Assembly: GCF_026016325.1 (NCBI RefSeq)
Contig: NZ_CP087203.1
Span: 3,286,001-3,350,000 of the forward strand
From: Pseudomonas sp. B21-056
GTDB lineage: Bacteria; Pseudomonadota; Gammaproteobacteria; Pseudomonadales; Pseudomonadaceae
DNA length: 64,000 nucleotides
Direction of reading: 5' to 3'
The notes beneath the pieces were generated by a model. That model had not been told where the DNA came from. It was given only the letters and a program-made list of their open reading frames with translations, and did no database searches. Made by a program: the position numbers and the translations under genes. Positions 42,969 through 51,730 of this stretch are shown here, piece after piece; the stretch's first letter is position 1; each line of letters starts with the position of its first letter.

Positions 42969-43379
42969 CTACTCATGCATATCCGGCGCATACACAAAAC
43001 ACAGCTTGTTCCCCTCCGGATCCCGGCAATACGCGCCGAAATAGCCTTCCGAGTACTGCGGCCTCGGGCCCGGCGGGCCTTCGTCGAAGCCGCCCATGGC
43101 AATGGCCAGGTCCCAGGCGGCGCGCACGGTTTGCGGTGAGTCGGCCGCGAAGCTGACCTGCATGCCGTTGCCCCACGTCGCGGGCAAGCCGTTGAAGGGT
43201 TGTTGCACGAATACCTGGGGCCAGCGCTTGCCAGGTTGATGCCAGCCTTCTCCGGGCGGGCCGCAATCGTTTTCGCTGTCCATGCGCACCAGGCCCAGGC
43301 AGCCCAGGACTGCATCATAGAAAGCGATCATCTTCGGCAAGTCCCGCGCACCGATCTGTATATGACTGAACAATCCCAT
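42969..43379 (-). CDS. VOC-family (glyoxalase/dioxygenase fold) protein
   Basis: A protein of up to 136 residues with paired beta-alpha-beta-beta-beta units: FSHIQIGARDLPKMIAFYDAVLG at the start and EGYFGAYCRDPEGNKLCFVYAP at the end. The His in SHIQI and Glu/Asp residues near the end could bind a metal. The reaction is unknown. Start choice is notable: the ATG at 43377-43379 directly abuts AAGGAG, too close for initiation. A TTG two codons in (43371-43373) has six-base spacing and would give MFSHIQIG, the N-terminus I expect for this family. Confidence 0.83.
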   Translation of the reverse strand: MGLFSHIQIGARDLPKMIAFYDAVLGCLGLVRMDSENDCGPPGEGWHQPGKRWPQVFVQQPFNGLPATWGNGMQVSFAADSPQTVRAAWDLAIAMGGFDEGPPGPRPQYSEGYFGAYCRDPEGNKLCFVYAPDMHE

Positions 43380-43562
43380 CTCCTTATTGAGTTGCGCATA
43401 GCCATTGGAGAATTCCTGCTCCCCAAACGTTCGCTGCGGTGAACTATTGATCGACGAAACGCCCCGCGCAACGCTCATCGACTGACTGAATGATCCAACC
43501 GAACTCTGCTGAAAAGACCAGGGTCCACCCTCCATCGCATCCACATCAGCCTGGAGAACGAC

Positions 43563-44420
43563 ATGGTCGATTACCCTACCCCGCCTTTCCCGAAACAAAG
43601 CCAACCGGTGCCCGGCACCCAGCGAAAAATGGACCCGTATCCCGATTGCGGCGAACAGAGTTACACCGGTTCCGGGCGCCTGGCGAGCAAAATCGCGCTG
43701 ATCACCGGTGCCGACAGCGGCATTGGTCGCGCCGTGGCGATTGCTTTTGCCCGTGAAGGCGCGGATGTGGCCATCTCTTATCTGGACGAACACGAAGACG
43801 CCCGGGAAACCGCCCGCTGGGTCGAACAGGCCGGCCGCCAGTGCCTGTTGCTGCCGGGCGACCTGGCGGATAAGGCCCAGTGCCGCAAAATCGTCGACGA
43901 GACCGTCGCCCGCTTCGGACGCATCGATGTCCTGGTCAACAATGCCGCGTTCCAGATGACCCACGAGCATCTGGAGGACATTCCGGACGAAGAATGGGTG
44001 CGCACGTTCGATATCAACATCACGTCGATGTTCAGGATCTGCCAGGCTGCCGTGCCGCACATGCAGGTCGGCGGCTCGATCATCAACACCAGCTCGGTCA
44101 ATTCCGACATGCCCAAGCCGACCCTGCTGGCCTATGCCACCACCAAGGGCGCCATCGCCAACTTCACCGGGGGCCTGGCGCAGATGCTCGGGCCCAAGGG
44201 CATCCGGGTGAACAGCGTGGCGCCGGGGCCTATCTGGACACCGCTGATCGTTGCGACCATGCCTGAGGAAGAGGTCCAGAATTTCGGCTCCCAGACACCC
44301 CTGGGCCGTCCGGGCCAACCGGTGGAAGTGGCGCCGATCTATGTGCTGTTGGCGTCGGATGAGTCGAGCTATATCTCGGGCTCAAGGTATGGGATCACGG
44401 GGGGCAAGCCGATCCTCTAA
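43563..44420 (+). CDS. Stress-type SDR oxidoreductase (YghA-like)
   Basis: A 285-residue extended SDR. A ~40-residue proline-rich head (DYPTPPFPKQSQPVPG...) precedes ALITGADSGIGRAVA; VLVNNAA, the Ser in IINTSSVNS and YATTK complete the active site. It ends SGSRYGITGGKPIL. This head-plus-SDR arrangement is found in E. coli YghA and Bacillus general stress proteins; their natural substrates are uncertain. AGGCCTGGAGAACGAC lies before the ATG. It is divergent from the VOC gene. Confidence 0.87.
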   Translation: MVDYPTPPFPKQSQPVPGTQRKMDPYPDCGEQSYTGSGRLASKIALITGADSGIGRAVAIAFAREGADVAISYLDEHEDARETARWVEQAGRQCLLLPGDLADKAQCRKIVDETVARFGRIDVLVNNAAFQMTHEHLEDIPDEEWVRTFDINITSMFRICQAAVPHMQVGGSIINTSSVNSDMPKPTLLAYATTKGAIANFTGGLAQMLGPKGIRVNSVAPGPIWTPLIVATMPEEEVQNFGSQTPLGRPGQPVEVAPIYVLLASDESSYISGSRYGITGGKPIL

Positions 44421-44437
44421 GTTCTGGTGAGTTCCTA

Positions 44438-44546
44438 TGTGGCGAGGGGATTTAGCGAAACGTCGCACCGCCCCGCTGGGGCGCGCAGCGGCCCTAAGAT
44501 TTTGGGGCTGCTGCGCAGCCCAGCGGGGATAAATCCCCTCGCCACA
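44438..44546. repeat. REPIN (GAGGGGATT class), variant left arm
   Basis: Arms TGTGGCGAGGGGATT and GGATAAATCCCCTCGCCACA; the left arm carries the AGCGAAACGTCGCACCGCC replacement. The centre GGCCCTAAGATTTTGGGGC is the same as that of the element at 46867. Confidence 0.88.
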
Positions 44547-44573
44547 AAAAACACTGCACACTATGGTTGCTGC

Positions 44574-45023
44574 TCAGGACGACTCCTTGGCAATCACCGA
44601 AATCTTCCCATTGCGCTCGATAATCGCAAACTTGATCTGCGCCAGGGTCTCGATCCCCTGGCTCGAGCGCGCCGCTTCCATGATGTCTGCTTCCACCAGC
44701 CGGGCAAGGCGCATGCGACCCTGGAGGATCCGGCCGTCCTCAACAATGATGGTCGGGCCGCCATCGACCAACTGCGAAACCCATTGGGAGCGCTGTTTGA
44801 GCAGCGACAGGCCAACGTCGATGGCGATCAGCGTCACGATCACCATCAGCGCATTGGTCAGCGAAAAATCGTCCCCCAGCAGGGCCTGCTGGGTGGCCTC
44901 GCCGATGATCATCAGCAGCACGAAGTCGAAGGTGGTGAGGTCCGCCAGGGAGCGGCGGCCGGCGATCTTGAACAGCACCATCAAAGCCAGGTACATCGCG
45001 GCGGCGCGCAGCACGGAGTCCAT
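44574..45023 (-). CDS. DUF421 / YetF-family membrane protein
   Basis: A 149-residue protein. Two or three N-terminal hydrophobic helices contain the FKIAGRRSLADLTTFDFVLLMIIGE signature of DUF421. A compact cytoplasmic YetF domain follows (VDGGPTIIVEDGRILQGRMRLARLVEADIMEAARSQG region). B. subtilis YetF-like proteins take part in spore or stress physiology, but no general biochemical function is established. It is the last gene of a CinA-membrane protein-DUF421 run, seven bases after the preceding stop. Confidence 0.87.
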   Translation of the reverse strand: MDSVLRAAAMYLALMVLFKIAGRRSLADLTTFDFVLLMIIGEATQQALLGDDFSLTNALMVIVTLIAIDVGLSLLKQRSQWVSQLVDGGPTIIVEDGRILQGRMRLARLVEADIMEAARSSQGIETLAQIKFAIIERNGKISVIAKESS

Positions 45024-45030
45024 AGGTCAC

Positions 45031-45546
45031 CTAAGGGAAAATGAATTGATCGAAACTGACCGCGCTGCCGGGCATGGCAATACGGCTGTGATACGTCCCC
45101 AGCCCGGCACTGACCAACGACAGGTACAGGCTCGCTTTGCCCTCGGCGTCGGCCTGGACCCACACCTTCAGCCCCTGCCCCACACTTGCCGACCGCACGG
45201 GCTGCGGCTGCAGCGCCTGCACGTCGAAGCCCTCCAGCCAGTCACCGCCCAACTCCACCTCCAGTAGCGCGCCGGGCTGGCCCTTGAGATGGAGGATCAT
45301 TGCGTTGGTGGAGCCGTTGCGATGAAACAACTCATACTTGACGCCCAGCCGACCATCACTGCTCTGTACCTCACGGGAGCTCAGCGGGCCGCGGGAAAAC
45401 AGCCCGAGCAAGGTCAGGATCACCAACAGCACCAACACATACCAGCCGACTCGCTCGAAGCGCCAGACCTTGAGCTGATACGCCATGTCTTCGCGTATCG
45501 GAAACTCGCGGCTGTGAAAATCTTCCGGCTCGGTGGGATTGTTCAT
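45031..45546 (-). CDS. Conserved single-pass membrane protein of unknown function
   Basis: A 171-residue protein. A charged N-terminus (NNPTEPEDFHSREFPIREDM) is followed by one clear transmembrane helix at ~35-52 (WYVLVLLVILTLLGLF). The remaining ~115 residues form a beta-rich, probably periplasmic domain (GRLGVKYELFHRNGSTNAMIL...). I do not recognise a named family. It lies between cinA and the DUF421 gene with 7-9 bp gaps, so these three are probably one transcript. Confidence 0.75.
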   Translation of the reverse strand: MNNPTEPEDFHSREFPIREDMAYQLKVWRFERVGWYVLVLLVILTLLGLFSRGPLSSREVQSSDGRLGVKYELFHRNGSTNAMILHLKGQPGALLEVELGGDWLEGFDVQALQPQPVRSASVGQGLKVWVQADAEGKASLYLSLVSAGLGTYHSRIAMPGSAVSFDQFIFP

Positions 45547-45555
45547 CAGGAGGTC

Positions 45556-46056
45556 CTATCGCTGCTCACCCGCCAGGGCACGCTGGTGAAAGTGCCGCAG
45601 TTGCAACAGTGCGTGCTCGGCGGCCCACAACTGCACCTGGCCGCGCGTCCCGAAAAAGCGCTCCTGGCGGCTGAACAGCGCCCGTTTGCCCTTGATCTCG
45701 AAGGCCCAGGCGAAGCACACGGTGCCGGCGGGAATGCCATCCATGTCGTCCGGCCCGAGGATACCGGTGGTGGCCACCGCCACGTTGGCGTTGGCATCGT
45801 GCAAGGCGCCGAGGGCCATTTCTTGCGCCACTTCGCGACTGGTGAGATTGAAGGTGTCGATGGTCCGTGGACTCACGCCCAGCAGCCGTTGTTTCGCCTC
45901 CGGGGAATACACCACGTAACCGCTTTCGATCAGCGAACCGCTGCCCGGCACTTCGGCCAGCAGTGTGACGATCTGGCCGGCGGTACAGGATTCGGCCGTG
46001 GTCAGGCGCAGGTCATGGTCTCGCAGGTAATCAACCAGGGATTGGGCGACGGTCAT
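45556..46056 (-). CDS. CinA-family C-terminal domain protein (nicotinamide-nucleotide amidase type)
   Basis: A 166-residue stand-alone CinA C-terminal domain. The signature LTTAESCTAGQIVTLLAEVPGSG near the N-terminus and VAVATTGILGPD in the centre are diagnostic; the nucleophile is the Ser in AESCTAG. Active members deamidate nicotinamide mononucleotide to nicotinate mononucleotide in the pyridine nucleotide cycle. AAGGACTCCGTACC precedes the ATG at 46056. It may be a paralogue of the housekeeping copy that usually sits beside recA, since the neighbours here are stress-type membrane genes. Confidence 0.87.
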   Translation of the reverse strand: MTVAQSLVDYLRDHDLRLTTAESCTAGQIVTLLAEVPGSGSLIESGYVVYSPEAKQRLLGVSPRTIDTFNLTSREVAQEMALGALHDANANVAVATTGILGPDDMDGIPAGTVCFAWAFEIKGKRALFSRQERFFGTRGQVQLWAAEHALLQLRHFHQRALAGEQR

Positions 46057-46223
46057 GGTACGGAGTCCTTCAGGGATGCTGATGGGTTGACCCCCGTCGC
46101 CTGGATTCATTCCCTCTGATCGCCTCCCGGCACGCCGCGCCAAATAAATGAAACCCCGGCTAAATCCTGCACCTCAAACCCATAAGGGCCTCACGCTGAG
46201 GCTGTCTCGTTCAGGAGGTCGTC

Positions 46224-46835
46224 ATGTCCGCACCTTTCGTCAAACTGTTCACGCACCCCGAGTTCGCCTGGCAGGACATCCGCGAAGAAGAACAGGCCCA
46301 CCCGCGCCACTACCTCGCTCACTTGTTGTTGCTGGCGCTGATCCCGGCGGTGTGCCTGTTCATCGGCACCACCTGGACCGGTTGGAGCCTGGCTGAAAAC
46401 GAAACGGTACGGCTCACGACCGCCAGCGCCCTGCAACTGTGCGTGCTGCTGTACCTGACCATCGTCGCCGGCGTGGCGCTCCTGGGCCTGTTCATTCGCT
46501 GGATGTCACGCACCTTCGACGCACGCCCGACGGTCAACCAGTGCATCGGCTTCGCCGCCTATACCGCCACGCCGTACTTCCTGGCCGGGATTTCCGGGCT
46601 TTACCCCAGCCGCTGGCTGGCGGTGGCCGTGTTGCTGGCCGCTTCGGTCTATTCGACCTACCTGTTGTTTATCGGCTTGCCAAGGTTCATGAGCCTGAAG
46701 AAGGAACAAGGGCTGTTGTACTCGGCGAGTGTCTGGGGGGTTGGGTTGCTGGTATTGGTGACCATGCTGGTGGAGATGATCTTGTTGTGGTTCAACGTTT
46801 TGCAGCCGGAGTACCTGCGGTTTCCTGTAAGTTGA
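46224..46835 (+). CDS. Yip1-family inner-membrane protein
   Basis: A 203-residue protein with five predicted membrane helices and the N-terminal FVKLFTHPEFAWQDIREEE segment typical of bacterial Yip1/DUF1282 proteins. The GFAAYTATPYFLAGISGLYPSRW loop is also familiar. Function is unknown. GGAGG precedes the ATG. It is divergent from cinA with about 165 bp between starts and is followed by a REPIN. Confidence 0.85.
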   Translation: MSAPFVKLFTHPEFAWQDIREEEQAHPRHYLAHLLLLALIPAVCLFIGTTWTGWSLAENETVRLTTASALQLCVLLYLTIVAGVALLGLFIRWMSRTFDARPTVNQCIGFAAYTATPYFLAGISGLYPSRWLAVAVLLAASVYSTYLLFIGLPRFMSLKKEQGLLYSASVWGVGLLVLVTMLVEMILLWFNVLQPEYLRFPVS

Positions 46836-46866
46836 TCAACCGATGGGATCCTGCGCCGGACGCTTC

Positions 46867-46960
46867 TGTGGCGAGGGGATTTATCCCCGCTGGGGCGCGA
46901 AGCGGCCCTAAGATTTTGGGGCCGCTGCGCAGCCCAGCGGGGATAAATCCCCTCGCCACA
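46867..46960. repeat. REPIN (GAGGGGATTTATCCCC class), short-centre variant
   Basis: Arms TGTGGCGAGGGGATTTATCC and its complement around GCGGCCCTAAGATTTTGGGGC. The centre matches the element at 44438. It sits between the Yip1 and ligD stops. Confidence 0.92.
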
Positions 46961-46981
46961 GAAGTCCACTGCAAATCCCTA

Positions 46982-49588
46982 TTATTTATCCGTTTTCTTC
47001 ATCCCAATCCGCCGAAGCATGTCGGCCGTGATGCTCTGGCGGGTTTTCTTCAGGTCGGCCCAAGGCTCGTGCCCCACTTCCGCCAAGCGCTCATGGACGT
47101 TGTGCACATTCCACAGGTTCGCCCCCTTGAGCTGCGCCACTTCCTCTCGATAGATCGGCACCGACACCGGCAGCCCTTCCCGGGTGCGGGCGGCATAGGC
47201 GCAGATGGTGGTGGCACCCAGGCCGTTGCGCAGGTAGTCGATGAAGATCCGTCCTACCCGGTTCTTCGGCCCGGACACCGCAGAGAAACGGTCCGGCAGC
47301 AGCTTCGCCATGTGGCTGACGATGGCGTGGCTGAACCCCTTGACCTCGTCCCAGCCGAGTTTGCGTGTCAGCGGCACCACCACATGGATGCCCTTGCCGC
47401 CACTGGTCTTGAGAAACGCCTTGAGGCCCAGCTCGTCGAGCACCGACAGGGTCAGTTGAGTGGCTTCGACCATGCTCTTCCACGGCAACGCAGGGTCCGG
47501 GTCGAGGTCGAGGACGAAACGGTCCGGCTTGTCCAGATCCACTGAGGTGGCGTTCCAGGTGTGCAGTTCCACCGTACTCATCTGCACCGCACCGATCAGC
47601 GCCTCGGCGTTGTTGATGATCATCACCGGCTGCCCGGTCAGTGCCTTGTCCAGACTGGTAATTCCAGGAATCGCCAAGCGCTCGGCGTTCTTCTGAAAGA
47701 ACAGCTCACCGGCAATGCCGTCCGGTGCCCGCACCAGGGCCACCGGACGCTCGGCCAGTTCCGGCAGAATGAATTCGGCGACGCTGGCGTAATACTCGGC
47801 CAATTGCAGCTTGGTGGTGCCGCTGGTGGCGTCGATGACCCGGTCGGGGTGAGTGATCCGCACCTTGCCCTCCATCGCCGGTGCCTGGGTGGCTTTGCCC
47901 TTGGCTTTTGCTGTGGACTTAGCGGGTGCTTTTTTGGTGTCAGCAGGCTTGTCCACGGTTTTCGGGCGCTCCTGGGTAATCTCCTTGGCCGGTTTATCAC
48001 TGCGTAGGCCATGGAATACCGCGTGGCGCACCGAGCCTTCCTTGGTCATCTCGGCATACGCCACTTCGGCCAGCAACGTCGGCTTGAGCCAATGCACGCC
48101 CTTGGCTTCGTAGCCGGTGGGCGGGTTGACCACGGCGGCCTTCTTCGTTTCCAGGGGCAGCAACTGTTGGTGGATGCTTTTGAGGGTGGTTTCGTTGAAG
48201 CCGGTGCCGACCTTGCCGGCGTAGCGCAATTCACCGCTGTCAGCGTCGTGCAACCCCAGCAGCAAAGCACCGAACGCACTGCGGGCGCCCTTGGGTTCGC
48301 TGAAACCAACCACCACGAACTCCTGGCGATTCTTGCACTTGAGCTTGATCCAGTCACTGCTGCGCCGGGACACGTAGGCACTGCCGGCGCGCTTGCCGAT
48401 CAGCCCTTCCATCTGCATCTGGCAGGCGCTGTTGAGCAAGGCCTCCGGGGTTTCTTCGAAGGCATCGGAGAAATGCAGCAACGGATCCTCATTGCCCTCC
48501 AGCACCGCCGCCAGCGCAGCCCGGCGTTGTTCCACCGGCACTTTGCGCAGGTCCATGCCATTGAGATAAGGCAGGTCGAACAGGTAATAGGCGATCTTGC
48601 CACTGCTGCCGACCTCGAAGGCGTTTTGCAGCGCCTGGAAATCCGGCACGCCCTGCTCGTTGGCCACCACCATTTCCCCGTCAAGCCAGGCCGACTCAAG
48701 CCCCAGCCCGGCCAGGGCCTCGGCTTGCCTGGGCAACTTGTGGGTCCAGTCGTGGCCGTTGCGGGTGATCAGGCGCACATCTCCCTTTTCGATACGGGCC
48801 ATGACCCGATAGCCGTCGAATTTGATTTCATAGAGCCATTCGCCGTCGGGGGCGCTTTCCACCAGGGTCGCCAGTTCCGGCTTGAGCGTCTCGGGAATCG
48901 GCCCGGCGACTGCGCCACTGAGGGTGCTTTTCGAGGTTTTTTTCGATGCCTTGGGTTTGCTGGGTTTATCCGGCTGCTTCACCGCTTTGGTAGCAGCGGC
49001 AGCCTTGCCCCGGCGCTTGGGCACGATGGTGCGATCGCTGAGCACGCTGTCCGGCTCGGCCTGGACCACGTCGTATTCACTTTCAGGACGGGCCGCGTCG
49101 TCCTGGTGCTTGATCAGGAACCACTGTTCCTGCTTGCCCGGCATGTGGGTGCGTACCAGGTTCCACAAGCCGGCCAGCTTCTCGCCTTGCAGCTCGAACT
49201 TGAGCCGGCCCTTCTCGTAGGCTTCGTGGGGATCGCCCTGGGGAATCCACACGCCCCGGTCCCAGACGATGACCTCGCCGGCGCCGTAATGCCCCTCTGG
49301 GATGCTGCCTTCGAACGTTGCGTAATCCAGCGGATGGTCTTCGACATGCACCGCCAGGCGCTTGGACCTGGGGTCCAGGCTCGGCCCCTTGGGCACCGCC
49401 CAGCTCTTCAACGCGCCGTCCAGTTCCAGGCGAAAATCGTAATGCAGCCGCGAGGCATCGTGTTTCTGGATGCAGAACTGCAACGCGTGGGCGCTTTTCT
49501 TCGATGTGCGCGCGCGCTTCGCCGCCGGCTCCGGGGTGGCGGCGAAATCACGCATGCGGTTGTAGTCATCGAGGTTCTTGCTGGTCAT
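46982..49588 (-). CDS. ligD: Multifunctional NHEJ DNA ligase D
   Basis: An 868-residue LigD in the pseudomonad order. Residues ~30-150 are the 3'-phosphoesterase domain (His43, His49, Asp51, and H-V-E-D-H at 81-85). Residues ~230-530 are the ATP-dependent ligase with nucleotidyl Lys256 in YEIKFDGYR. Residues ~570-850 are the primase-polymerase domain with catalytic aspartates in LDLDPDP. Together these trim, extend and seal double-strand breaks with Ku; no ku gene is in this window. The start (ATG at 49588) overlaps the stop of the carboxylate-amine ligase gene by four bases, so it is co-translated with a metabolic-looking operon. Basic linkers (residues ~190-220) join the domains. Confidence 0.95.
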   Translation of the reverse strand: MTSKNLDDYNRMRDFAATPEPAAKRARTSKKSAHALQFCIQKHDASRLHYDFRLELDGALKSWAVPKGPSLDPRSKRLAVHVEDHPLDYATFEGSIPEGHYGAGEVIVWDRGVWIPQGDPHEAYEKGRLKFELQGEKLAGLWNLVRTHMPGKQEQWFLIKHQDDAARPESEYDVVQAEPDSVLSDRTIVPKRRGKAAAATKAVKQPDKPSKPKASKKTSKSTLSGAVAGPIPETLKPELATLVESAPDGEWLYEIKFDGYRVMARIEKGDVRLITRNGHDWTHKLPRQAEALAGLGLESAWLDGEMVVANEQGVPDFQALQNAFEVGSSGKIAYYLFDLPYLNGMDLRKVPVEQRRAALAAVLEGNEDPLLHFSDAFEETPEALLNSACQMQMEGLIGKRAGSAYVSRRSSDWIKLKCKNRQEFVVVGFSEPKGARSAFGALLLGLHDADSGELRYAGKVGTGFNETTLKSIHQQLLPLETKKAAVVNPPTGYEAKGVHWLKPTLLAEVAYAEMTKEGSVRHAVFHGLRSDKPAKEITQERPKTVDKPADTKKAPAKSTAKAKGKATQAPAMEGKVRITHPDRVIDATSGTTKLQLAEYYASVAEFILPELAERPVALVRAPDGIAGELFFQKNAERLAIPGITSLDKALTGQPVMIINNAEALIGAVQMSTVELHTWNATSVDLDKPDRFVLDLDPDPALPWKSMVEATQLTLSVLDELGLKAFLKTSGGKGIHVVVPLTRKLGWDEVKGFSHAIVSHMAKLLPDRFSAVSGPKNRVGRIFIDYLRNGLGATTICAYAARTREGLPVSVPIYREEVAQLKGANLWNVHNVHERLAEVGHEPWADLKKTRQSITADMLRRIGMKKTDK

Positions 49589-50748
49589 CGGCCACCTGCG
49601 ACTTGCTGTAGCGCCGGATCGGCCACGGGCAGCCCGGCGGTTTCCGATACCAGTTGATCGACCACCCGGCCCAGAGCCTGCTCGGGGGAATCCCCCAGCA
49701 GCAACCCTTGTTCGTAGAGGACCACTTGCCGGTCGGCACTGGTGCCTTCCTGCACGATCCGCCGCGCCTGCTTGAACACATCGGAAACGCCCAGGGCCGC
49801 GGCCGTTTCGCCAAAGGTCCGTTCGGCCAGGGTCAGCCATTCACCAATGAGCATGGGTTGCTCCTGCCCCTCGATGATGAATTCCGCCAGGATCCCGTGG
49901 CGTTTGGCCCGCCAGCGGTTTTCCTTGAGGATCCACTGGGAGGTCAGGCTGTAGCGGTCCCCAGGCTGGGGTTGAGCGACGGCGTGGGCCACCATCACGC
50001 GAAACAGCGAGACGAGACACAGGACATCATCGATCCGGGGGCAGGCATCGCAGATGCGCATCTCCAAGGTGGGGAAATGCGATGAAGGCCGGATCACCCA
50101 CCAGCAATCGCTGGCCTGGCGAATCGAACCGGTGCGCGTGAGCAGGTCGACGTACTCGGCAAACGCCGATTCGTTTTCAAAGAACTCCGGCACGCCCATG
50201 CGCGGCCATTCATCGCAGGCGACCTGCCGGTAGCTGTTGAACCCGGTGTACGCGCCATTCCAGAACGGTGACGAAGCGCTCAATGCGAGGAACATCGGCA
50301 GCCAGGGCAGGACCTCGTTCATCACCCGGACACGATCGCGATCCACCGGCACTTCCACGTGCACATGCAGGCCCGAGAGCACGCTGCGCCGGGCCACCCG
50401 CTGGTAATCATCGAACAGTTGCTGGAAGTGCAATTCGTCGGTGGGCTGCAATCCCTGGGCAGCCATCGGGTGAGAGCCGGCGCTGAGCAATCCCAGGCCA
50501 TGGGGGGCCAGACGTCGCGTCAGCCCCGCACGCACCTCGGTCAGGTAATCGGCGGCCTCGGCCAGGCTGCGAAAGATGGGCGACGCCACCTCGACCTGGC
50601 TCTGGAACATCTCATGGGCGAAATGCTTGCCCAGTTCGATCCGGCATTCGGCCACCGCGGCCTCAGACGGTTGACCGGGCATGCAGCGGGTTTGCAGGTC
50701 GGTGATGAAATATTCCTCTTCAATGCCGAACTTCAGACGCCTGTTCAT
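49585..50748 (-). CDS. YbdK-type carboxylate-amine ligase (GCS2 family)
   Basis: A 387-residue glutamate-cysteine ligase family 2 protein. FGIEEEYFITD at the N-terminus and SGLHVHVEVP, FRSLEMRICDACP-like (here FPTLEMRICDACP) in the core are the ATP/metal and substrate motifs. E. coli YbdK has weak glutamate-cysteine ligase activity; relatives in peptide pathways join other amino acids. The gene overlaps the methyltransferase gene by 29 bp and ligD by 4 bp. In that setting it may form an amide or gamma-peptide bond in a small molecule, which is inference. Confidence 0.88.
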   Translation of the reverse strand: MNRRLKFGIEEEYFITDLQTRCMPGQPSEAAVAECRIELGKHFAHEMFQSQVEVASPIFRSLAEAADYLTEVRAGLTRRLAPHGLGLLSAGSHPMAAQGLQPTDELHFQQLFDDYQRVARRSVLSGLHVHVEVPVDRDRVRVMNEVLPWLPMFLALSASSPFWNGAYTGFNSYRQVACDEWPRMGVPEFFENESAFAEYVDLLTRTGSIRQASDCWWVIRPSSHFPTLEMRICDACPRIDDVLCLVSLFRVMVAHAVAQPQPGDRYSLTSQWILKENRWRAKRHGILAEFIIEGQEQPMLIGEWLTLAERTFGETAAALGVSDVFKQARRIVQEGTSADRQVVLYEQGLLLGDSPEQALGRVVDQLVSETAGLPVADPALQQVAGGR

Positions 50749-51721
50749 CGATAATCCCTCCGATTCCCGCGCCGATGCGGGTTACTACCAACGCCACCAC
50801 GGCGATCCTTTCCACGTTCTGGTAACCCGGTGTCAGCAGTTCTTCACCAAAGACGTCAGGGTCCAGTTCCTTGTAGGTCCAGCCAAACTCCGGCGAATCG
50901 CGCCACGTTCCCAGTGCCTCCAGGAACGGATCGCGACCATCGACCATTGCCACTCCGGTGTAGAGCACCAGCGAGCCGCCCGGCGTGAGTCGGGGCAACG
51001 CCTGCTCGACAATGCGCAACGACAGCCCGGCACCGAGGGCTCCACCGCCGTCGCGATAGGCACGCTCCGCCGGGTCCGCCATGTACGGCGGGTTGGCGAC
51101 GATCAGGTCAAATTGGCCGTCCACGTTCTGCAGCAGATCGCTGTAGGCGATCTCGAGGTTACCCACCTCGGCCAACGCGGCATTGACCGCGCTCAGGCGC
51201 AAGGCCAGTGGGTTGATGTCCAGGGCCAGCACCTGGGCCTCACGGCGGGCACGGGCAATCACAATCGCGCCGACACCCGCGCCGCAGCCGATGTCGACGG
51301 CCCGATGCACTGCCGTGAAGTTCTGTTGCAGGTGGCTATGGATCAATTGTGCGAAGCGGTAACTGTCCGGACCGAAAAATACCGAATCGCTGGACTGGGT
51401 GGGGAACGCCGAATGAGCGAACAGCAACCCGTCCAGGCTCGACCAGCGCACCCGGCTGTGAAGCAGGCCGTCGCGCTCCTCCAGCACCTCGGCTTCTTGC
51501 AGTTGACGCTGTTCGTCGGCAGAAATCAGCCCCGGCGCAAATGGCCGCGACCAGCCGAACACGTCGCGCAACGTCCTGGAACGCTCGTTTCCGGGCCGCT
51601 GGTTGACCCGTTCGTGGGTCAGCGGCGTCGGCGTGATGAAGCGATAACCGTCGGCTTGCAGGCGACGGCCCAGCTGCAACAGCGCCAGGTCAGGTTCGGA
51701 CAGGCGTTCTTCCTGATTCAT
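50720..51721 (-). CDS. Class I SAM-dependent methyltransferase (HemK-like NPPY motif)
   Basis: A 333-residue methyltransferase. The SAM motif is DIGCGAGVGAI; an acidic ALDINPLAL strand and the N-P-P-Y tetrad follow, the latter typical of N-methyltransferases acting on amide or amino groups in protein or nucleic acid. A ~140-residue N-terminal region with WSSLDGLLFAHSAFPT is specific to this subgroup. It lies nine bases after the iron-redox enzyme gene and overlaps the YbdK-type gene. The substrate is unknown. Confidence 0.87.
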   Translation of the reverse strand: MNQEERLSEPDLALLQLGRRLQADGYRFITPTPLTHERVNQRPGNERSRTLRDVFGWSRPFAPGLISADEQRQLQEAEVLEERDGLLHSRVRWSSLDGLLFAHSAFPTQSSDSVFFGPDSYRFAQLIHSHLQQNFTAVHRAVDIGCGAGVGAIVIARARREAQVLALDINPLALRLSAVNAALAEVGNLEIAYSDLLQNVDGQFDLIVANPPYMADPAERAYRDGGGALGAGLSLRIVEQALPRLTPGGSLVLYTGVAMVDGRDPFLEALGTWRDSPEFGWTYKELDPDVFGEELLTPGYQNVERIAVVALVVTRIGAGIGGIIDEQASEVRH

Positions 51722-51730
51722 GCAGGGCTC

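Noticed and set aside
42969..44318. One long minus-strand gene continuing upstream of the VOC protein
   Set aside because: The VOC domain accounts only for the last ~136 residues; the remainder is antisense to the SDR gene and has no fold pattern.
48011..49657. 548-codon open frame on the plus strand opposite ligD
   Set aside because: A shadow of the ligD phosphoesterase and ligase domains; low-complexity composition and no ribosome site.
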